From Anaerosacchariphilus hominis (GTDB lineage: Bacteria; Bacillota; Clostridia; Lachnospirales; Lachnospiraceae): DNA of 64,000 nucleotides. Below are positions 8,296-17,394 of this stretch, in pieces (the stretch's first letter is position 1; each line of letters starts with the position of its first letter). The stretch is from positions 310,001 through 374,000 of the forward strand of contig NZ_JACOOR010000002.1 of the NCBI RefSeq assembly GCF_014290175.1, written 5' to 3'. A program made the translations under genes and the position numbers. The notes beneath the pieces were generated by a model. The model searched no databases and was not told where the DNA came from. It worked only from the letters and a program-made list of their open reading frames with translations.

Positions 8296-9474
8296 ATGAG
8301 ACAATTAAAGAAAGCAGCAAAATTCACAGCGGTGGCAGTGGCGTTCGGCGTCATCGCCAGCACCGCGTATCAGGGAAGTAATTACCTGTACAGTAAGACA
8401 GAGGCAGGCGCGGAAAGTACGGCGGCCCAGACCACATTAAATATGGCCAGCGCGGTCAGCAGTACGTCGGACAGCGAGAGCGCAGAGGACACCAGCGTAG
8501 CGGGAATCGCCCAGGCGGCCATGCCCTCCCTGGTGGCCATCACCAATAAGGGCGTCCAGGAGATGCAGAGCATGTTCGGCCAGACTCAGGCCTATGAGAG
8601 TGAGAGCAGCGGTTCCGGCATCATCATCGGCAAGACCGACACAGAGCTTCTGATGGTTACCAATAACCACGTGGTCAGCGGAGCCCGGGAACTGAGTGTG
8701 GGCTTTATTGACGAGAGCGTGGCAGAGGCCGCCATCAAAGGAACCGACGCGGATCACGACATTGCCGTCATCGCTGTAAAGCTCAGCGACCTGTCGGAGG
8801 ACACCCTTTCTGCCATCAAGGTTATCGAACTCGGCAAGTCCTCGGATCTGCAGGTGGGCGAACAGGTGGTAGCCATCGGTAACGCCCTGGGCTACGGACA
8901 GTCCGTGACCACCGGTATTGTTAGCGCCCTGAACCGGGACGTGACCATCGAGGGCGTCACCAATACCCTGATTCAGACTGATGCAGCCATTAACCCGGGC
9001 AACAGCGGCGGAGCTCTTCTGAACATGTCCGGCCAGCTGGTGGGCATCAATTCCGCCAAGTATTCCGATACTACCGTGGAGGGAATGGGCTATGCCATTC
9101 CTGTGGACGACGTGGTGGAGATCATCGAGAACCTGATGAACCGTCAGGTACGGACCGATAAGGTGGCCGAGACGGAGCAGGGCTATCTGGGTATCACAGG
9201 CCAGGATGTAACCGCTGATGTGGCCAGTGCCTACGATATGCCGAAGGGCGTCTATATCACATCTGTGGAGAGCGGATCTGCAGCGGAGAAGGCAGGCCTG
9301 AAGAAGGGGGATATCATCACCCGGTTTGACGGAACCAGCGTATCCACTCTGTCGGAGCTGAAAGAGCAGCTGTCCTATTATAAGAATGGCGAGCAGGTGA
9401 GCGTCACCTACAGCACCTCCGAGAGCGGCCAGTATACGGAGCAGACGGCAGACGTGACACTAGGAACCAGATAA
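8296..9474 (+). CDS. HtrA/DegP-like serine protease with PDZ domain
   Basis: A membrane-anchored envelope protease of the trypsin fold. One hydrophobic segment (about residues 10-30) anchors it with the protease outside. The catalytic triad is visible as H125 (TNNHVV), D155 (DHDIAV) and S237 (GNSGGA). A single PDZ domain follows from about residue 295 (GYLGITGQ onward). Such proteins degrade misfolded envelope proteins. The gene has a strong AAGGAGGT ribosome site, its own leader and a terminator behind it, so it looks monocistronic. Confidence 0.93.
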   Translation: MRQLKKAAKFTAVAVAFGVIASTAYQGSNYLYSKTEAGAESTAAQTTLNMASAVSSTSDSESAEDTSVAGIAQAAMPSLVAITNKGVQEMQSMFGQTQAYESESSGSGIIIGKTDTELLMVTNNHVVSGARELSVGFIDESVAEAAIKGTDADHDIAVIAVKLSDLSEDTLSAIKVIELGKSSDLQVGEQVVAIGNALGYGQSVTTGIVSALNRDVTIEGVTNTLIQTDAAINPGNSGGALLNMSGQLVGINSAKYSDTTVEGMGYAIPVDDVVEIIENLMNRQVRTDKVAETEQGYLGITGQDVTADVASAYDMPKGVYITSVESGSAAEKAGLKKGDIITRFDGTSVSTLSELKEQLSYYKNGEQVSVTYSTSESGQYTEQTADVTLGTR

Positions 9475-9494
9475 AGAGATAGACGAAATATTGG

Positions 9495-9524
9495 CCCGGG
9501 GCAGTTTAATGCCCCGGGTTTTGT
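9495..9524 (+). terminator. Terminator of the htrA-like gene
   Basis: A perfect 9-bp stem CCCGGGGCA/TGCCCCGGG with loop GTTTAA is followed by TTTTG. Confidence 0.88.
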
Positions 9525-9621
9525 ATTACGGAAAAATTTTAAAAATTTTTTTGAAATATGCTTGACATTTCCCGAAACAGGTGATACTATAATCTAGCGC
9601 GTTGCGCAAGACATAAAAGTT

Positions 9622-9694
9622 GCTGCTGTGGCTCAGTCGGTAGAGCGTCGCATTGGTAGTGCGGAGGTCACGGGTCCGATTCCCGTCAGCAGCT
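9622..9694 (+). tRNA. tRNA-Thr(GGT)
   Basis: Acceptor GCTGCTG pairs with CAGCAGC. The anticodon stem TCGCA/TGCGG encloses TTGGTAG with anticodon GGT (Thr). The T arm is ACGGG-TCCGATT-CCCGT, so position 55 of the T loop is C instead of the near-universal T. Discriminator is T. A terminator follows directly. Confidence 0.88.
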
Positions 9695-9701
9695 CTGGTT
9701 G

Positions 9702-9734
9702 AAAAAAGTCTGTACCTTGTGTGCAGACTTTTTT
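9702..9734 (+). terminator. Terminator of tRNA-Thr
   Basis: The stem AAAAAAGTCTG pairs with CAGACTTTTTT around an 11-nt loop. Its T run is shared with the first arm of the dispersed repeat that follows. Confidence 0.85.
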
Positions 9735-9938
9735 GCTCTATAGGAAATACCGTGTTACATTAAAGCACGAAAGTCATGCTTCCTATAGAGCAAAAAATCC
9801 TCCGGGGGGATGCGCACTCGGCGCAGTGGCAGATGGTTGCCGAGGCAACCGCGCCTCGGCGCGAGAATGTGCCAACGGCACATTCTTTTTTATATAATCG
9901 GAAATATCCTGATGGAATTTCCAATTGCATAAAAAATT
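9729..9938 (+). repeat. Dispersed hairpin-rich repeat, copy 1
   Basis: The copy begins with a long inverted repeat (TTTTTTGCTCTATAGGAA at 9729 and its complement ending near 9796). The core at 9809-9884 contains nested hairpins: GGTTGCC/GGCAACC, CGCGCC/GGCGCG and GAATGTGCC/GGCACATTC. A weaker GGAAAT...ATTTCC arm and an A run follow. The 76-bp core recurs at 17770-17845 with only three differences. No coding role is seen; the open frame crossing it is the false upstream extension of the next gene. Confidence 0.85.
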
Positions 9939-10009
9939 ATGGAAAAGACTTTCAGAGGCCGGAAAGTCGTGTTATAATCAGAACCATGAATTGGCAGAGG
10001 AGGAAGAAT

Positions 10010-11095
10010 ATGATTTCCAATCAGGTAATACAGGCAGCCATCGAGGATCTGCGGGCTATCACAAGAATCGACTTGTGTGTAATGGAGACGGACGGAAGTG
10101 TGGCCGCATCCACCTTTGATGCCGGAAATATTTCCCGGGATGCCGTGATGGCATTCGTTCATTCTCCGGCGGAGGGACAGAATCTGCAGGACTGCCATTT
10201 TTTTAAGGTCCACGATGAGGAGCAGGTGGAATACGTGCTGCTGGCAAAGGGAAGCGGCGACGACGCTTACATGATCGGAAAGGTGGCTGTCAGCGAGCTA
10301 CAGAACCTGATCGTGGCTTATAAGGAACGATTTGACCGGAGTAACTTTATCCAGAACCTGCTTCTGGATAACCTGCTTCTGGTGGATATTTATACGCAGG
10401 CGAAAAAGCTCCATATCGAGACGGAAGCGGAACGGGTGGTTTATCTGGTGGAGACCAGGGGAGAGAAGGATGTGATGGCCCTGGAGACCGTACGGAGCGT
10501 ATTCGCGCCCCGCTCTCAGGATGTGATCACGGCAGTAGATCAGAAGAATATCGTGGTGGTAAAGACGCTGCAGAATCCGGCAGACGCGGAAAACCTGGAG
10601 ACCATCGCCCGGATGCTGGCGGACATGCTGAACGCGGAAGAGAAAGACCGGGTACGGGTAGCCTACGGAACCACAGTGGGACAGTTAAAGGATGTATCCC
10701 GCTCCTACAAGGAGGCTAAGCTGGCCATGGAGGTGGGCCGGATCTTCTATCCGGATGAGATAGTGATTCCCTATCATACTCTGGGAATCGGCCGCCTGAT
10801 TTATCAGCTGCCTCTGCCTTTGTGCGAGATGTTCATGCATGAGGTATTCGGGGAGAATTTGCCGGAGACCTTCGACGAGGAGACCCTGACCACTATCGAG
10901 AAGTTCTTTGAGAATAACCTGAACGTGTCGGAGACGGCCCGCCAGATGTTTGTACACCGGAATACCCTGGTTTACCGTCTTGAGAAGCTTCAGAAGACTA
11001 CGGGACTGGATATCCGGGTCTTTGAGGACGCGCTGACTTTTAAGATCGCGCTGATGGTGGCCAGCTACATGAAGTATCTGGAGAAGAATCAGTAA
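10010..11095 (+). CDS. PucR/CdaR-type transcriptional regulator
   Basis: The 361-residue protein ends in a PucR-type helix-turn-helix (about residues 300-350: NVSETARQMFVHRNTLVYRL), as in CdaR sugar-diacid regulators. The N-terminal half resembles a ligand-sensing domain, with a GGDEF-like middle region common in this family. The ATG at 10010 follows AGAGGAGGAAG; the longer frame upstream lies inside the dispersed repeat and is rejected. An extended -10 (TGT-TATAAT, 9970-9978) lies upstream. No metabolic genes adjoin, so its regulon is unknown. Confidence 0.82.
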   Translation: MISNQVIQAAIEDLRAITRIDLCVMETDGSVAASTFDAGNISRDAVMAFVHSPAEGQNLQDCHFFKVHDEEQVEYVLLAKGSGDDAYMIGKVAVSELQNLIVAYKERFDRSNFIQNLLLDNLLLVDIYTQAKKLHIETEAERVVYLVETRGEKDVMALETVRSVFAPRSQDVITAVDQKNIVVVKTLQNPADAENLETIARMLADMLNAEEKDRVRVAYGTTVGQLKDVSRSYKEAKLAMEVGRIFYPDEIVIPYHTLGIGRLIYQLPLPLCEMFMHEVFGENLPETFDEETLTTIEKFFENNLNVSETARQMFVHRNTLVYRLEKLQKTTGLDIRVFEDALTFKIALMVASYMKYLEKNQ

Positions 11096-11119
11096 ATAGG
11101 TTTTTTGAAGAACATAACA

Positions 11120-11158
11120 TACGCCGCGGAACCGATCGGGCTCCGCGGCGTATTTTTT
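11120..11158 (+). terminator. Terminator after the PucR-type regulator
   Basis: The stem TACGCCGCGGA/TCCGCGGCGTA with its loop is followed by TTTTTT. Confidence 0.88.
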
Positions 11159-11290
11159 ATGCAATAGGAAATTCCTAAGGAATTCCCTATTGCATAAAAA
11201 ATATTATCGCACTGCGGCGGAGAGGTAGTATGTCGCTTAGGCGACCCGCCGCAGGCGGAGAATCCTGCAAGGCAGGATTCTTTTTTATGG
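11153..11290 (+). repeat. Dispersed hairpin-rich repeat, diverged copy 2
   Basis: The first hairpin (TTTTTTATGCAATAGGAAATTCC and its complement, ending in an A run near 11203) matches the architecture of copy 3 with compensating changes (GCAAT for GGAAT in both arms). Inside are GTCGC/GCGAC, a GCGGCGG/CCGCCGC pairing and a final GAATCCTGC/GCAGGATTC hairpin followed by TTTTTTAT. The core sequence is unlike copies 1 and 3, but the hairpin order is the same. Confidence 0.7.
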
Positions 11291-11298
11291 AAAAGAAC

Positions 11299-11931
11299 TT
11301 AATTGTTTTCTTTTTTCTTTTTGTCATGCTTTTCCGGCTGAGGCAGCTGGTCGATGAGCTTTTCGATGACCATTTTTTTTACATAGACGTCGAAGCTCAA
11401 CATGCAGATAAAGGAGAAGAGATGAAGAAACTCCTGCGCTTCCCCGTCCATCTGGGAAGCTTCAGAAAAGGTGGACTGGGATACCTGGTACTTCTGCATC
11501 AGATCCTTTTTCATGGCTTCGATCTGATCCTTCTCCAGGCTGAAAACCTCGTCGTAGACGGTCTCCAGACGGAAATCCCCATCTTTTCGGAAGTACCGGT
11601 CAGTCAGGGGCGTCAACAGGCTCTGGATATCACTGATGGACAGAATATTTTTAAAATAATAAATGAAAATCAGGAGCAGCATGTGCTCTCTGGAATACTT
11701 CTTTTTCTCGGGAGGTGGAAGCAGACGGTTCTTGGCGTAGTTGTTGATCATCGTCTTGGTCAGAATCTTATCATCCTCGTAACGCTTGGATGCTTTCAGC
11801 TGACTGTCCATAAAGGTGGTCACCTGATCCATATAAAGGTCAATGCCGGGCACGTCCTCCGGCCGGATATAATCGATTCGATTCAGGCTTTCCAGAATAC
11901 TCTCCAGAAGATTTTGACTGTCGATTGTCAT
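11299..11931 (-). CDS. DUF1836 domain protein
   Basis: A 210-residue protein matching the DUF1836 family, which has a MerR/HTH-like N-terminal half (KILTKTMINNYAKNRLLPPP) and is presumed DNA-binding. The function is unknown. The start at 11931 is set by the GAGGTGATT site just upstream on this strand; a longer upstream frame encodes an unlikely hydrophobic extension. It is convergent with the regulator at 10010 and divergent from the PspA gene. Confidence 0.8.
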   Translation of the reverse strand: MTIDSQNLLESILESLNRIDYIRPEDVPGIDLYMDQVTTFMDSQLKASKRYEDDKILTKTMINNYAKNRLLPPPEKKKYSREHMLLLIFIYYFKNILSISDIQSLLTPLTDRYFRKDGDFRLETVYDEVFSLEKDQIEAMKKDLMQKYQVSQSTFSEASQMDGEAQEFLHLFSFICMLSFDVYVKKMVIEKLIDQLPQPEKHDKKKKENN

Positions 11932-12020
11932 AAGAATCACCTCAAAAGCTATTATATAGTATTGAAAACTATATGACAAGAGGTAAATATTTAAAAATTT
12001 ATGAAGAGAGGAAAAAACAA

Positions 12021-12049
12021 ATGACAATCGGAAGAAAATGTAATATAAT
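12021..12049 (+). promoter_or_regulatory. Promoter of the PspA-YdjG-YdjI cluster
   Basis: ATGACA (12021-12026), 17 nt and TATAAT (12044-12049) give a good vegetative promoter about 60 nt before the PspA start codon. No obvious ECF-type promoter was recognised. Confidence 0.6.
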
Positions 12050-12111
12050 AAATAGGACACGGGCAGCACAGGATCTGCGCGGTACATGTGAAATCTAAGG
12101 AGGAAATGAAA

Positions 12112-12792
12112 ATGGCAAACATATTAAAGAGATTTGGGGACATTATGTCGGCAAACATCAATGCACTGCTGGACAAGGCAGAGGATCCGGAGAAGATGAT
12201 CGATCAGTATCTGCGGGATATCGAAAGCGATCTGGGCAAGGTAAAGGCTGAGACAGCCGCTGTGATGGCCACAGAGACCAAGGCCAAGAGAGAGCTGGAC
12301 GAGTGCACCCAGGAGATCGATAAGATGCAGAGATACGCAGAGAAGGCTCTCCAGGCAGGCAATGAGGCCGACGCCCGCCAGTTCCTGGAGAAGAAGGCCA
12401 CGCTGGTAAAGAACCAGGAGAGCCTGAAGCAGTCCTATGACGTGGCTGTAGCCAATGCTGCAAAGATGAAAGAGATGCACGACAAGCTGGTGAAGGATAT
12501 GGAGAGCCTGCAGGCGAAGCGTGACGCCATCAAGGCCAAAGTGGCAGTGGCGAAGACCCAGGAGAAGCTGAACAAGATCGGTTCCAGCGTATCCGGCGCA
12601 GGAGACGCCATGGCAGCCTTTGACCGCATGGAGGAGAAGGCAAACAGAATGCTGGATGAGGCCAACGCCCTGTCCGAGCTGAACGCTTCCGGCGACAGCA
12701 TCGACGACCTGACCAAGAAGTATGACAGCGACGACAGCGCTTCCTCCGTGGACGATGAGCTGGCGGCTCTGAAGGCTAAGATGGGCCTGTAA
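12112..12792 (+). CDS. PspA/IM30 family envelope-stress protein
   Basis: The 226-residue, almost wholly alpha-helical protein starts with the family signature (ILKRFGDIMSANINALLDKA; ATG after AAGGAGG) and continues as a long coiled coil. PspA/IM30 proteins are ESCRT-III relatives that bind and shore up stressed membranes. Immediate neighbours are a zinc-ribbon membrane protein and an SPFH-like protein, the same set as B. subtilis pspA(ydjF)-ydjG-ydjH-ydjI, so a membrane-repair role is likely. Confidence 0.9.
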   Translation: MANILKRFGDIMSANINALLDKAEDPEKMIDQYLRDIESDLGKVKAETAAVMATETKAKRELDECTQEIDKMQRYAEKALQAGNEADARQFLEKKATLVKNQESLKQSYDVAVANAAKMKEMHDKLVKDMESLQAKRDAIKAKVAVAKTQEKLNKIGSSVSGAGDAMAAFDRMEEKANRMLDEANALSELNASGDSIDDLTKKYDSDDSASSVDDELAALKAKMGL

Positions 12793-12829
12793 GAGGAGAC
12801 GGATACATAACATACATCAGGGGATAGTT

Positions 12830-14035
12830 ATGGATAAGAAAATATACTACTGTGAAAACTGCGGCGGTGTCATGGAGTTCGACGTGGCCAGCCAGAGCTT
12901 GAAGTGCCCGAACTGCGATACCGTAGTTCCTATTTTCAATGATAAGAAAAAGATTGTGGAGCACAGTCTGACCCGGCATGCCATGCAGACCATCCGGGCC
13001 GAGGAGAAGAAGACCCAGACCATGGTCTGCCAGGGCTGCGGCGCGAAGATCGAGGTGGCCCCGAATAGCACAGCCACGTCCTGTCCCTACTGTGGATCCA
13101 GCTATGTGCTGGCCAGCAAGCAGGAGGACGCCATCATTCCGGACGGCGTGCTGCCCTTCCAGATAGACCGGAAACGGGTGGGCGAGCTGTTCCATAAGTG
13201 GATGAAGGGCAGATGGCTGGCTCCCGGCGAGCTGAAGAATCTGTACCAGAAGGAAAAGCTTCAGGGCATTTACCTGCCCTACTGGACCTTTGATGCAAAG
13301 GCAGACGCCCGCTATACGGCCATGGGCGGACGCCGGAGAACAGTGACGAAAAAGGGCCCGGACGGAAAGACCGTCCAGGAGACGGTGGTGGACTGGTTCC
13401 CCACCTCCGGATCCTTTTCCCACGTTTTTGATGATGTACTGGTTTCGGCTTCCAGAAGTGTAAAGCGGAATCTTCTGGAGAATGTGGGAAGCTTCGGCCT
13501 GCATCAGGTGGCTTCTTACAGCGCGGAGTATTTTGCCGGCTACAATGCGGAGTGTTACACGGTGGATCTGGATGACGCCCACCGGGATGCCCGCTGCCAC
13601 ATGGAACAGAGTCTGGAGCAGATGGCCCGGGACGATGTGCTGCGGCGTTATGACGAAGTAAAGGATGTGCGGTTGCGTTCCGGCTACAGGGACGAGACCT
13701 ACAAGCATATTATGCTTCCCATTTATGCCACGGCCTATACTTATAAAGGAAAGAAGTATCATGTACTGATCAACGGACAGAGCGGCAGGGTCGAGGGTGA
13801 TTACCCCAAGAGCCCGGCCAAGATCATCGGTATTATTCTGGGTATTGTCCTGATCCTGGTGATCGTTTATCTGCTGAGCGGCGGCAGCAGGGCGGCATAT
13901 CTGACCGCTGAGAGCCGGCTGCCGGAGATTACGGTGGCAGAAATGACGGTGCAGGAGGACAGTGCCGTCAGCATACAGGAAGAGAATAAGGAGGCAGTAT
14001 CATGGGATTATTCGGCGGACAGTTTGCCAATGTAG
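12830..14035 (+). CDS. Zinc-ribbon membrane protein (YdjG-like)
   Basis: The 401-residue protein has two N-terminal zinc ribbons (CENCGG/CPNC near residues 8-29 and CQGCG/CPYCG near 66-86) and a long soluble middle region. One transmembrane helix lies near residues 326-345, with a short external tail. In B. subtilis the YdjG/YdjH proteins tether YdjI and PspA to the membrane, and this single gene may fill that role. Its 3' end overlaps the next gene by 34 nt, showing tight coupling. Confidence 0.75.
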   Translation: MDKKIYYCENCGGVMEFDVASQSLKCPNCDTVVPIFNDKKKIVEHSLTRHAMQTIRAEEKKTQTMVCQGCGAKIEVAPNSTATSCPYCGSSYVLASKQEDAIIPDGVLPFQIDRKRVGELFHKWMKGRWLAPGELKNLYQKEKLQGIYLPYWTFDAKADARYTAMGGRRRTVTKKGPDGKTVQETVVDWFPTSGSFSHVFDDVLVSASRSVKRNLLENVGSFGLHQVASYSAEYFAGYNAECYTVDLDDAHRDARCHMEQSLEQMARDDVLRRYDEVKDVRLRSGYRDETYKHIMLPIYATAYTYKGKKYHVLINGQSGRVEGDYPKSPAKIIGIILGIVLILVIVYLLSGGSRAAYLTAESRLPEITVAEMTVQEDSAVSIQEENKEAVSWDYSADSLPM

Positions 14036-14985
14036 TAGAGTGGCAGGAATTCCGGGATGACATGATTTTCTGGAAATGGAGCAATAAAGAGATTAAGAAA
14101 GGAAGCCGTCTGATTATCCATCCGGGTCAGGACGCCATCTTCCTTTACAATGGCAAGGTAGAGGGCATCTTCCGGGATGAGGGAAGCTATGATATCGAGT
14201 CTGCGATTATTCCCTTCCTGTCCACCCTGAAGGGCTTTAAGTTCGGATTCAACAGCGGACTGCGGGCAGAGGTCCTTTTCATCAATACCAAAGAGATACT
14301 GGTAAAATGGGGCACCAAGAGCCCGGTTCTGATTCCAGCTCCGGGGCTTCCGGGCGGTATGCCCATCCGGGCTTTCGGAACCTTCGCCTGCAAGGTGGCG
14401 GATTACGACAGACTGATTGAAAAGGTAGCCGGTATCAAGCTCCAGTTTACCGTAGAGGATGTGAAGGAGCGTATCACCTCCATGCTGGATCAGCTTCTGA
14501 TGAAGTGGATCGCCAAAGAGGGCAAGGATATGTTCAACCTGCAGGTGAACGCGGACGCCATCGGACGGGGGATCCGGGAGGATCTGGATATGGAGATGCA
14601 GAAGATCGGTATCGGCATCGAAAGATTCGCCATTTCCAGCTTCAACTATCCGGAGCAGGTACAGAAGATGGCCGAGAAGGCAGCGGCACAGAGCATGATC
14701 GGCGATGTGGGACGATTCCAGCAGGTAGCTATGGGAGAGGCTATGGCCAATGGCAGGGGCGGCAGCAGCACGGCTTCCGATATGGCAGGCATGGCTATGG
14801 GTATGGCCATGGGACAGCAGATGGCGGCCCAGATGACTCAGGCCATGAACGGCGGAGCTCAGCAGCAGGCAGCAGCACAGCCTGCGGGAAATGCAGGCGG
14901 AGCGGCGCCGAACTTCTGCCCCAACTGCGGAACCAAGACAAACGGCGCGAACTTCTGCCCCAACTGCGGACAGAAGCTGGTATAG
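14002..14985 (+). CDS. SPFH-domain protein with C-terminal zinc ribbon (YdjI-like)
   Basis: The 327-residue protein is of the 'virion core protein'/YdjI type. An SPFH-like domain occupies residues 1-225 or so, followed by a Gly/Ala/Met/Gln-rich linker. Two CPNCG motifs near the C-terminus (NFCPNCGTK and NFCPNCGQK) form a zinc ribbon. RBS AAGGAGG sits inside the preceding gene. With PspA and the YdjG-like protein it likely forms a membrane-associated stress complex. Confidence 0.82.
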   Translation: MGLFGGQFANVVEWQEFRDDMIFWKWSNKEIKKGSRLIIHPGQDAIFLYNGKVEGIFRDEGSYDIESAIIPFLSTLKGFKFGFNSGLRAEVLFINTKEILVKWGTKSPVLIPAPGLPGGMPIRAFGTFACKVADYDRLIEKVAGIKLQFTVEDVKERITSMLDQLLMKWIAKEGKDMFNLQVNADAIGRGIREDLDMEMQKIGIGIERFAISSFNYPEQVQKMAEKAAAQSMIGDVGRFQQVAMGEAMANGRGGSSTASDMAGMAMGMAMGQQMAAQMTQAMNGGAQQQAAAQPAGNAGGAAPNFCPNCGTKTNGANFCPNCGQKLV

Positions 14986-15049
14986 GAGCCGGACAGAAGT
15001 TATATCAGAAAAGTAGTGACAGAAAGAACAATGAGGGAGACAAAAGAGT

Positions 15050-17281
15050 ATGGCCAGCTATGATCTTTTGAATCCGGAACAGAAAGAGGCGGTGCTTCAT
15101 ACCGAAGGACCGCTTCTGATTTTGGCGGGAGCCGGTTCTGGAAAGACCCGTGTACTGACGCACCGGGTAGCATATCTGATTGAGCAGGGAGTGAATCCAT
15201 ATCAGATCCTTGCGATTACATTTACGAATAAGGCAGCAGGAGAGATGCGGGAGCGTGTGGACAGACTGGTGGGGGACGGCGGAACCAGCGTATGGGTCAG
15301 CACTTTTCATTCCACCTGTGTGCGGATCCTGCGGCGCTTTATTGATCGGCTGGGTTACGATACTTCCTTTTCCATTTATGATACGGACGATCAGAAGTCC
15401 GTCATGAAAGAGGTCTGCAAACGTCTGCAGATCGATACGAAGATTTATAAAGAACGTATGCTGCTGTCAGCCATTTCCAAGGCCAAGGACGAACTGGTAA
15501 ATCCGGTGGAGATGCAGCTTTCAGCGGAAGGAGATTATCACCGTCAGAAGATAGCGGCAGTCTATCAGGAGTATCAGACTCAGCTTCGGAAGAACAACGC
15601 TCTGGATTTTGATGATCTGATCATGAAGACGGTAGAACTGTTTCAGAACTGCCCGGAGGTCCTGGAGAATTATCAGGAGCGCTTCCGCTATATCATGGTG
15701 GACGAGTATCAGGACACAAATACAGCCCAGTTCAAGCTGGTGAGCCTGTTGGCATCCAAGTACCGGAATCTCTGCGTGGTGGGCGACGATGACCAGTCCA
15801 TCTACCGGTTCCGGGGCGCGAATATCGGTAATATTCTGAACTTCGAGGACGTATTTCCCGATGCGAAAGTCATTAAGCTGGAGCAGAATTATCGTTCCAC
15901 CTCGAATATCCTGAACGCGGCCAACGAGGTGATCCACCACAATAAGGGCCGGAAGGATAAGCGTCTGTGGACAGATAACGGAGAGGGCGCTCCGGTGCAT
16001 TTCCGGCAGTTCCAGAATGCCTTCGAGGAGGCGGAGCATGTGGTGGGGAATATCACAAGCCACATCCAGAAGGGAGAGGCCGGTTACAAGGATCATGCTA
16101 TCCTGTACCGCACCAACGCCCAGTCCCGCCTTTTCGAGGAAAAAATGATCTATGCCAACATTCCCTACAAGATCATCGGCGGTGTGAACTTCTATGCCCG
16201 TAAGGAGATCAAGGATCTGCTGGCTTATCTGAAGACCATTGACAATGGCCGAGACGAGATCGCCGTGCGCCGGATTATCAATGTGCCCAAGCGGGGCATC
16301 GGCGCCACCACCCTGACCCGGGTAAGCGACTATGCGGGAGCTTATGATATCAGCTTTTATGACGCTCTGCTCCGGGCGGAGGAGATTCCGGGACTGGGCC
16401 GGGGCAGCGCAAAGATTCTGCCATTTACGGTATTGATTCAGAGCCTGCGGGCCAAGCAGGAGCACGCCACGGTGACAGAGCTTTTGGAAACCATTCTGGA
16501 GGAAACCGGTTACCGAAAGGAACTGGAGCTGGAGGGTACGGAAGAGGCCGAGGCACGTCTGGAGAATATTGATGAGCTGATCAATAAAGTAAAGGATTAC
16601 GACGAGAACGCAGAGGAGCCCTCTCTGGGAGGCTTTTTGGAGGAAGTGGCCCTGGTGGCCGACATCGATAATCTGGAGGAGGACAGCGACCATGTGGTGC
16701 TGATGACTCTTCACAGCGCCAAGGGCCTGGAATTCCCCTACGTGTATATGGTAGGCATGGAAGAGGGCCTGTTCCCAAGTTTCATGTCCATCGTGTCCGA
16801 CGATGCGGCGGAGGAGATCGAGGAGGAGCGCCGACTCTGCTACGTGGGTATCACCCGGGCGAAGAAGGAACTGACCATGACCGCGGCCAGACAGCGGATG
16901 CTCCGGGGCGAAGTCCAATATAATACCGTCTCCCGGTTTATCAAGGAGATTCCGGATGAATATCTGGAGAATAAGAGCGAGAGTCCCGCCCAGCGGGCCA
17001 GGGAAGCCAAGGAGCAGCGAATCAACCAGCGGAAGGAAGCCCAGCTGGCGGCCCGCCGGAGTCTGCGGGCGAAGCCCTTTGAGACAAAACAGGTTACAGC
17101 GGTGAAAGCGGATAAGCTGGAGTATGGCGTGGGCGATCGGGTGAAGCACCTGCGTTTCGGGGAAGGAACGGTGCTGGAGATCATCGAAGGCAGCCGGGAC
17201 TACGAGGTTAAGGTGAGCTTTGACAGTGCCGGAGTCAAGAAACTGTTCGCGTCCTTTGCGAAGCTGAAAAAGGTATATTGA
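15050..17281 (+). CDS. pcrA: ATP-dependent DNA helicase PcrA (UvrD family)
   Basis: The 743-residue superfamily 1A helicase moves 3' to 5' and acts in repair and in clearing transcription conflicts. Visible motifs are Walker A GAGSGKT (about residues 28-34), VDEYQDTN (motif II), DDQSIYRFRGA (motif III), EQNYRST (motif IV), HSAKGLEF (motif V) and VGITRAKKEL (motif VI). The C-terminal tail with a Tudor-like end (VGDRVKHLRFGEG) is typical of PcrA. Length is normal. Confidence 0.95.
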   Translation: MASYDLLNPEQKEAVLHTEGPLLILAGAGSGKTRVLTHRVAYLIEQGVNPYQILAITFTNKAAGEMRERVDRLVGDGGTSVWVSTFHSTCVRILRRFIDRLGYDTSFSIYDTDDQKSVMKEVCKRLQIDTKIYKERMLLSAISKAKDELVNPVEMQLSAEGDYHRQKIAAVYQEYQTQLRKNNALDFDDLIMKTVELFQNCPEVLENYQERFRYIMVDEYQDTNTAQFKLVSLLASKYRNLCVVGDDDQSIYRFRGANIGNILNFEDVFPDAKVIKLEQNYRSTSNILNAANEVIHHNKGRKDKRLWTDNGEGAPVHFRQFQNAFEEAEHVVGNITSHIQKGEAGYKDHAILYRTNAQSRLFEEKMIYANIPYKIIGGVNFYARKEIKDLLAYLKTIDNGRDEIAVRRIINVPKRGIGATTLTRVSDYAGAYDISFYDALLRAEEIPGLGRGSAKILPFTVLIQSLRAKQEHATVTELLETILEETGYRKELELEGTEEAEARLENIDELINKVKDYDENAEEPSLGGFLEEVALVADIDNLEEDSDHVVLMTLHSAKGLEFPYVYMVGMEEGLFPSFMSIVSDDAAEEIEEERRLCYVGITRAKKELTMTAARQRMLRGEVQYNTVSRFIKEIPDEYLENKSESPAQRAREAKEQRINQRKEAQLAARRSLRAKPFETKQVTAVKADKLEYGVGDRVKHLRFGEGTVLEIIEGSRDYEVKVSFDSAGVKKLFASFAKLKKVY

Positions 17282-17394
17282 CGGCTCCTGAAATTTTGAA
17301 GGAAAGAATAGTAATTTTCCATACAGTGTGATATAATAAAAACACTTGAAAAGAGCGGAGGCGGACAGCAGACCGCGGAAAGGGTGTATGTGCG

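Noticed and set aside
9776..10009. Upstream in-frame extension of the PucR-type regulator
   Set aside because: It runs through the dispersed repeat and lacks a ribosome site. A strong AGAGGAGGAAG site supports the ATG at 10010.
15050..17281. PcrA as a second GajB-like defence helicase
   Set aside because: Length, motifs and the C-terminal Tudor-like end match housekeeping PcrA, and it lies in core chromosome.
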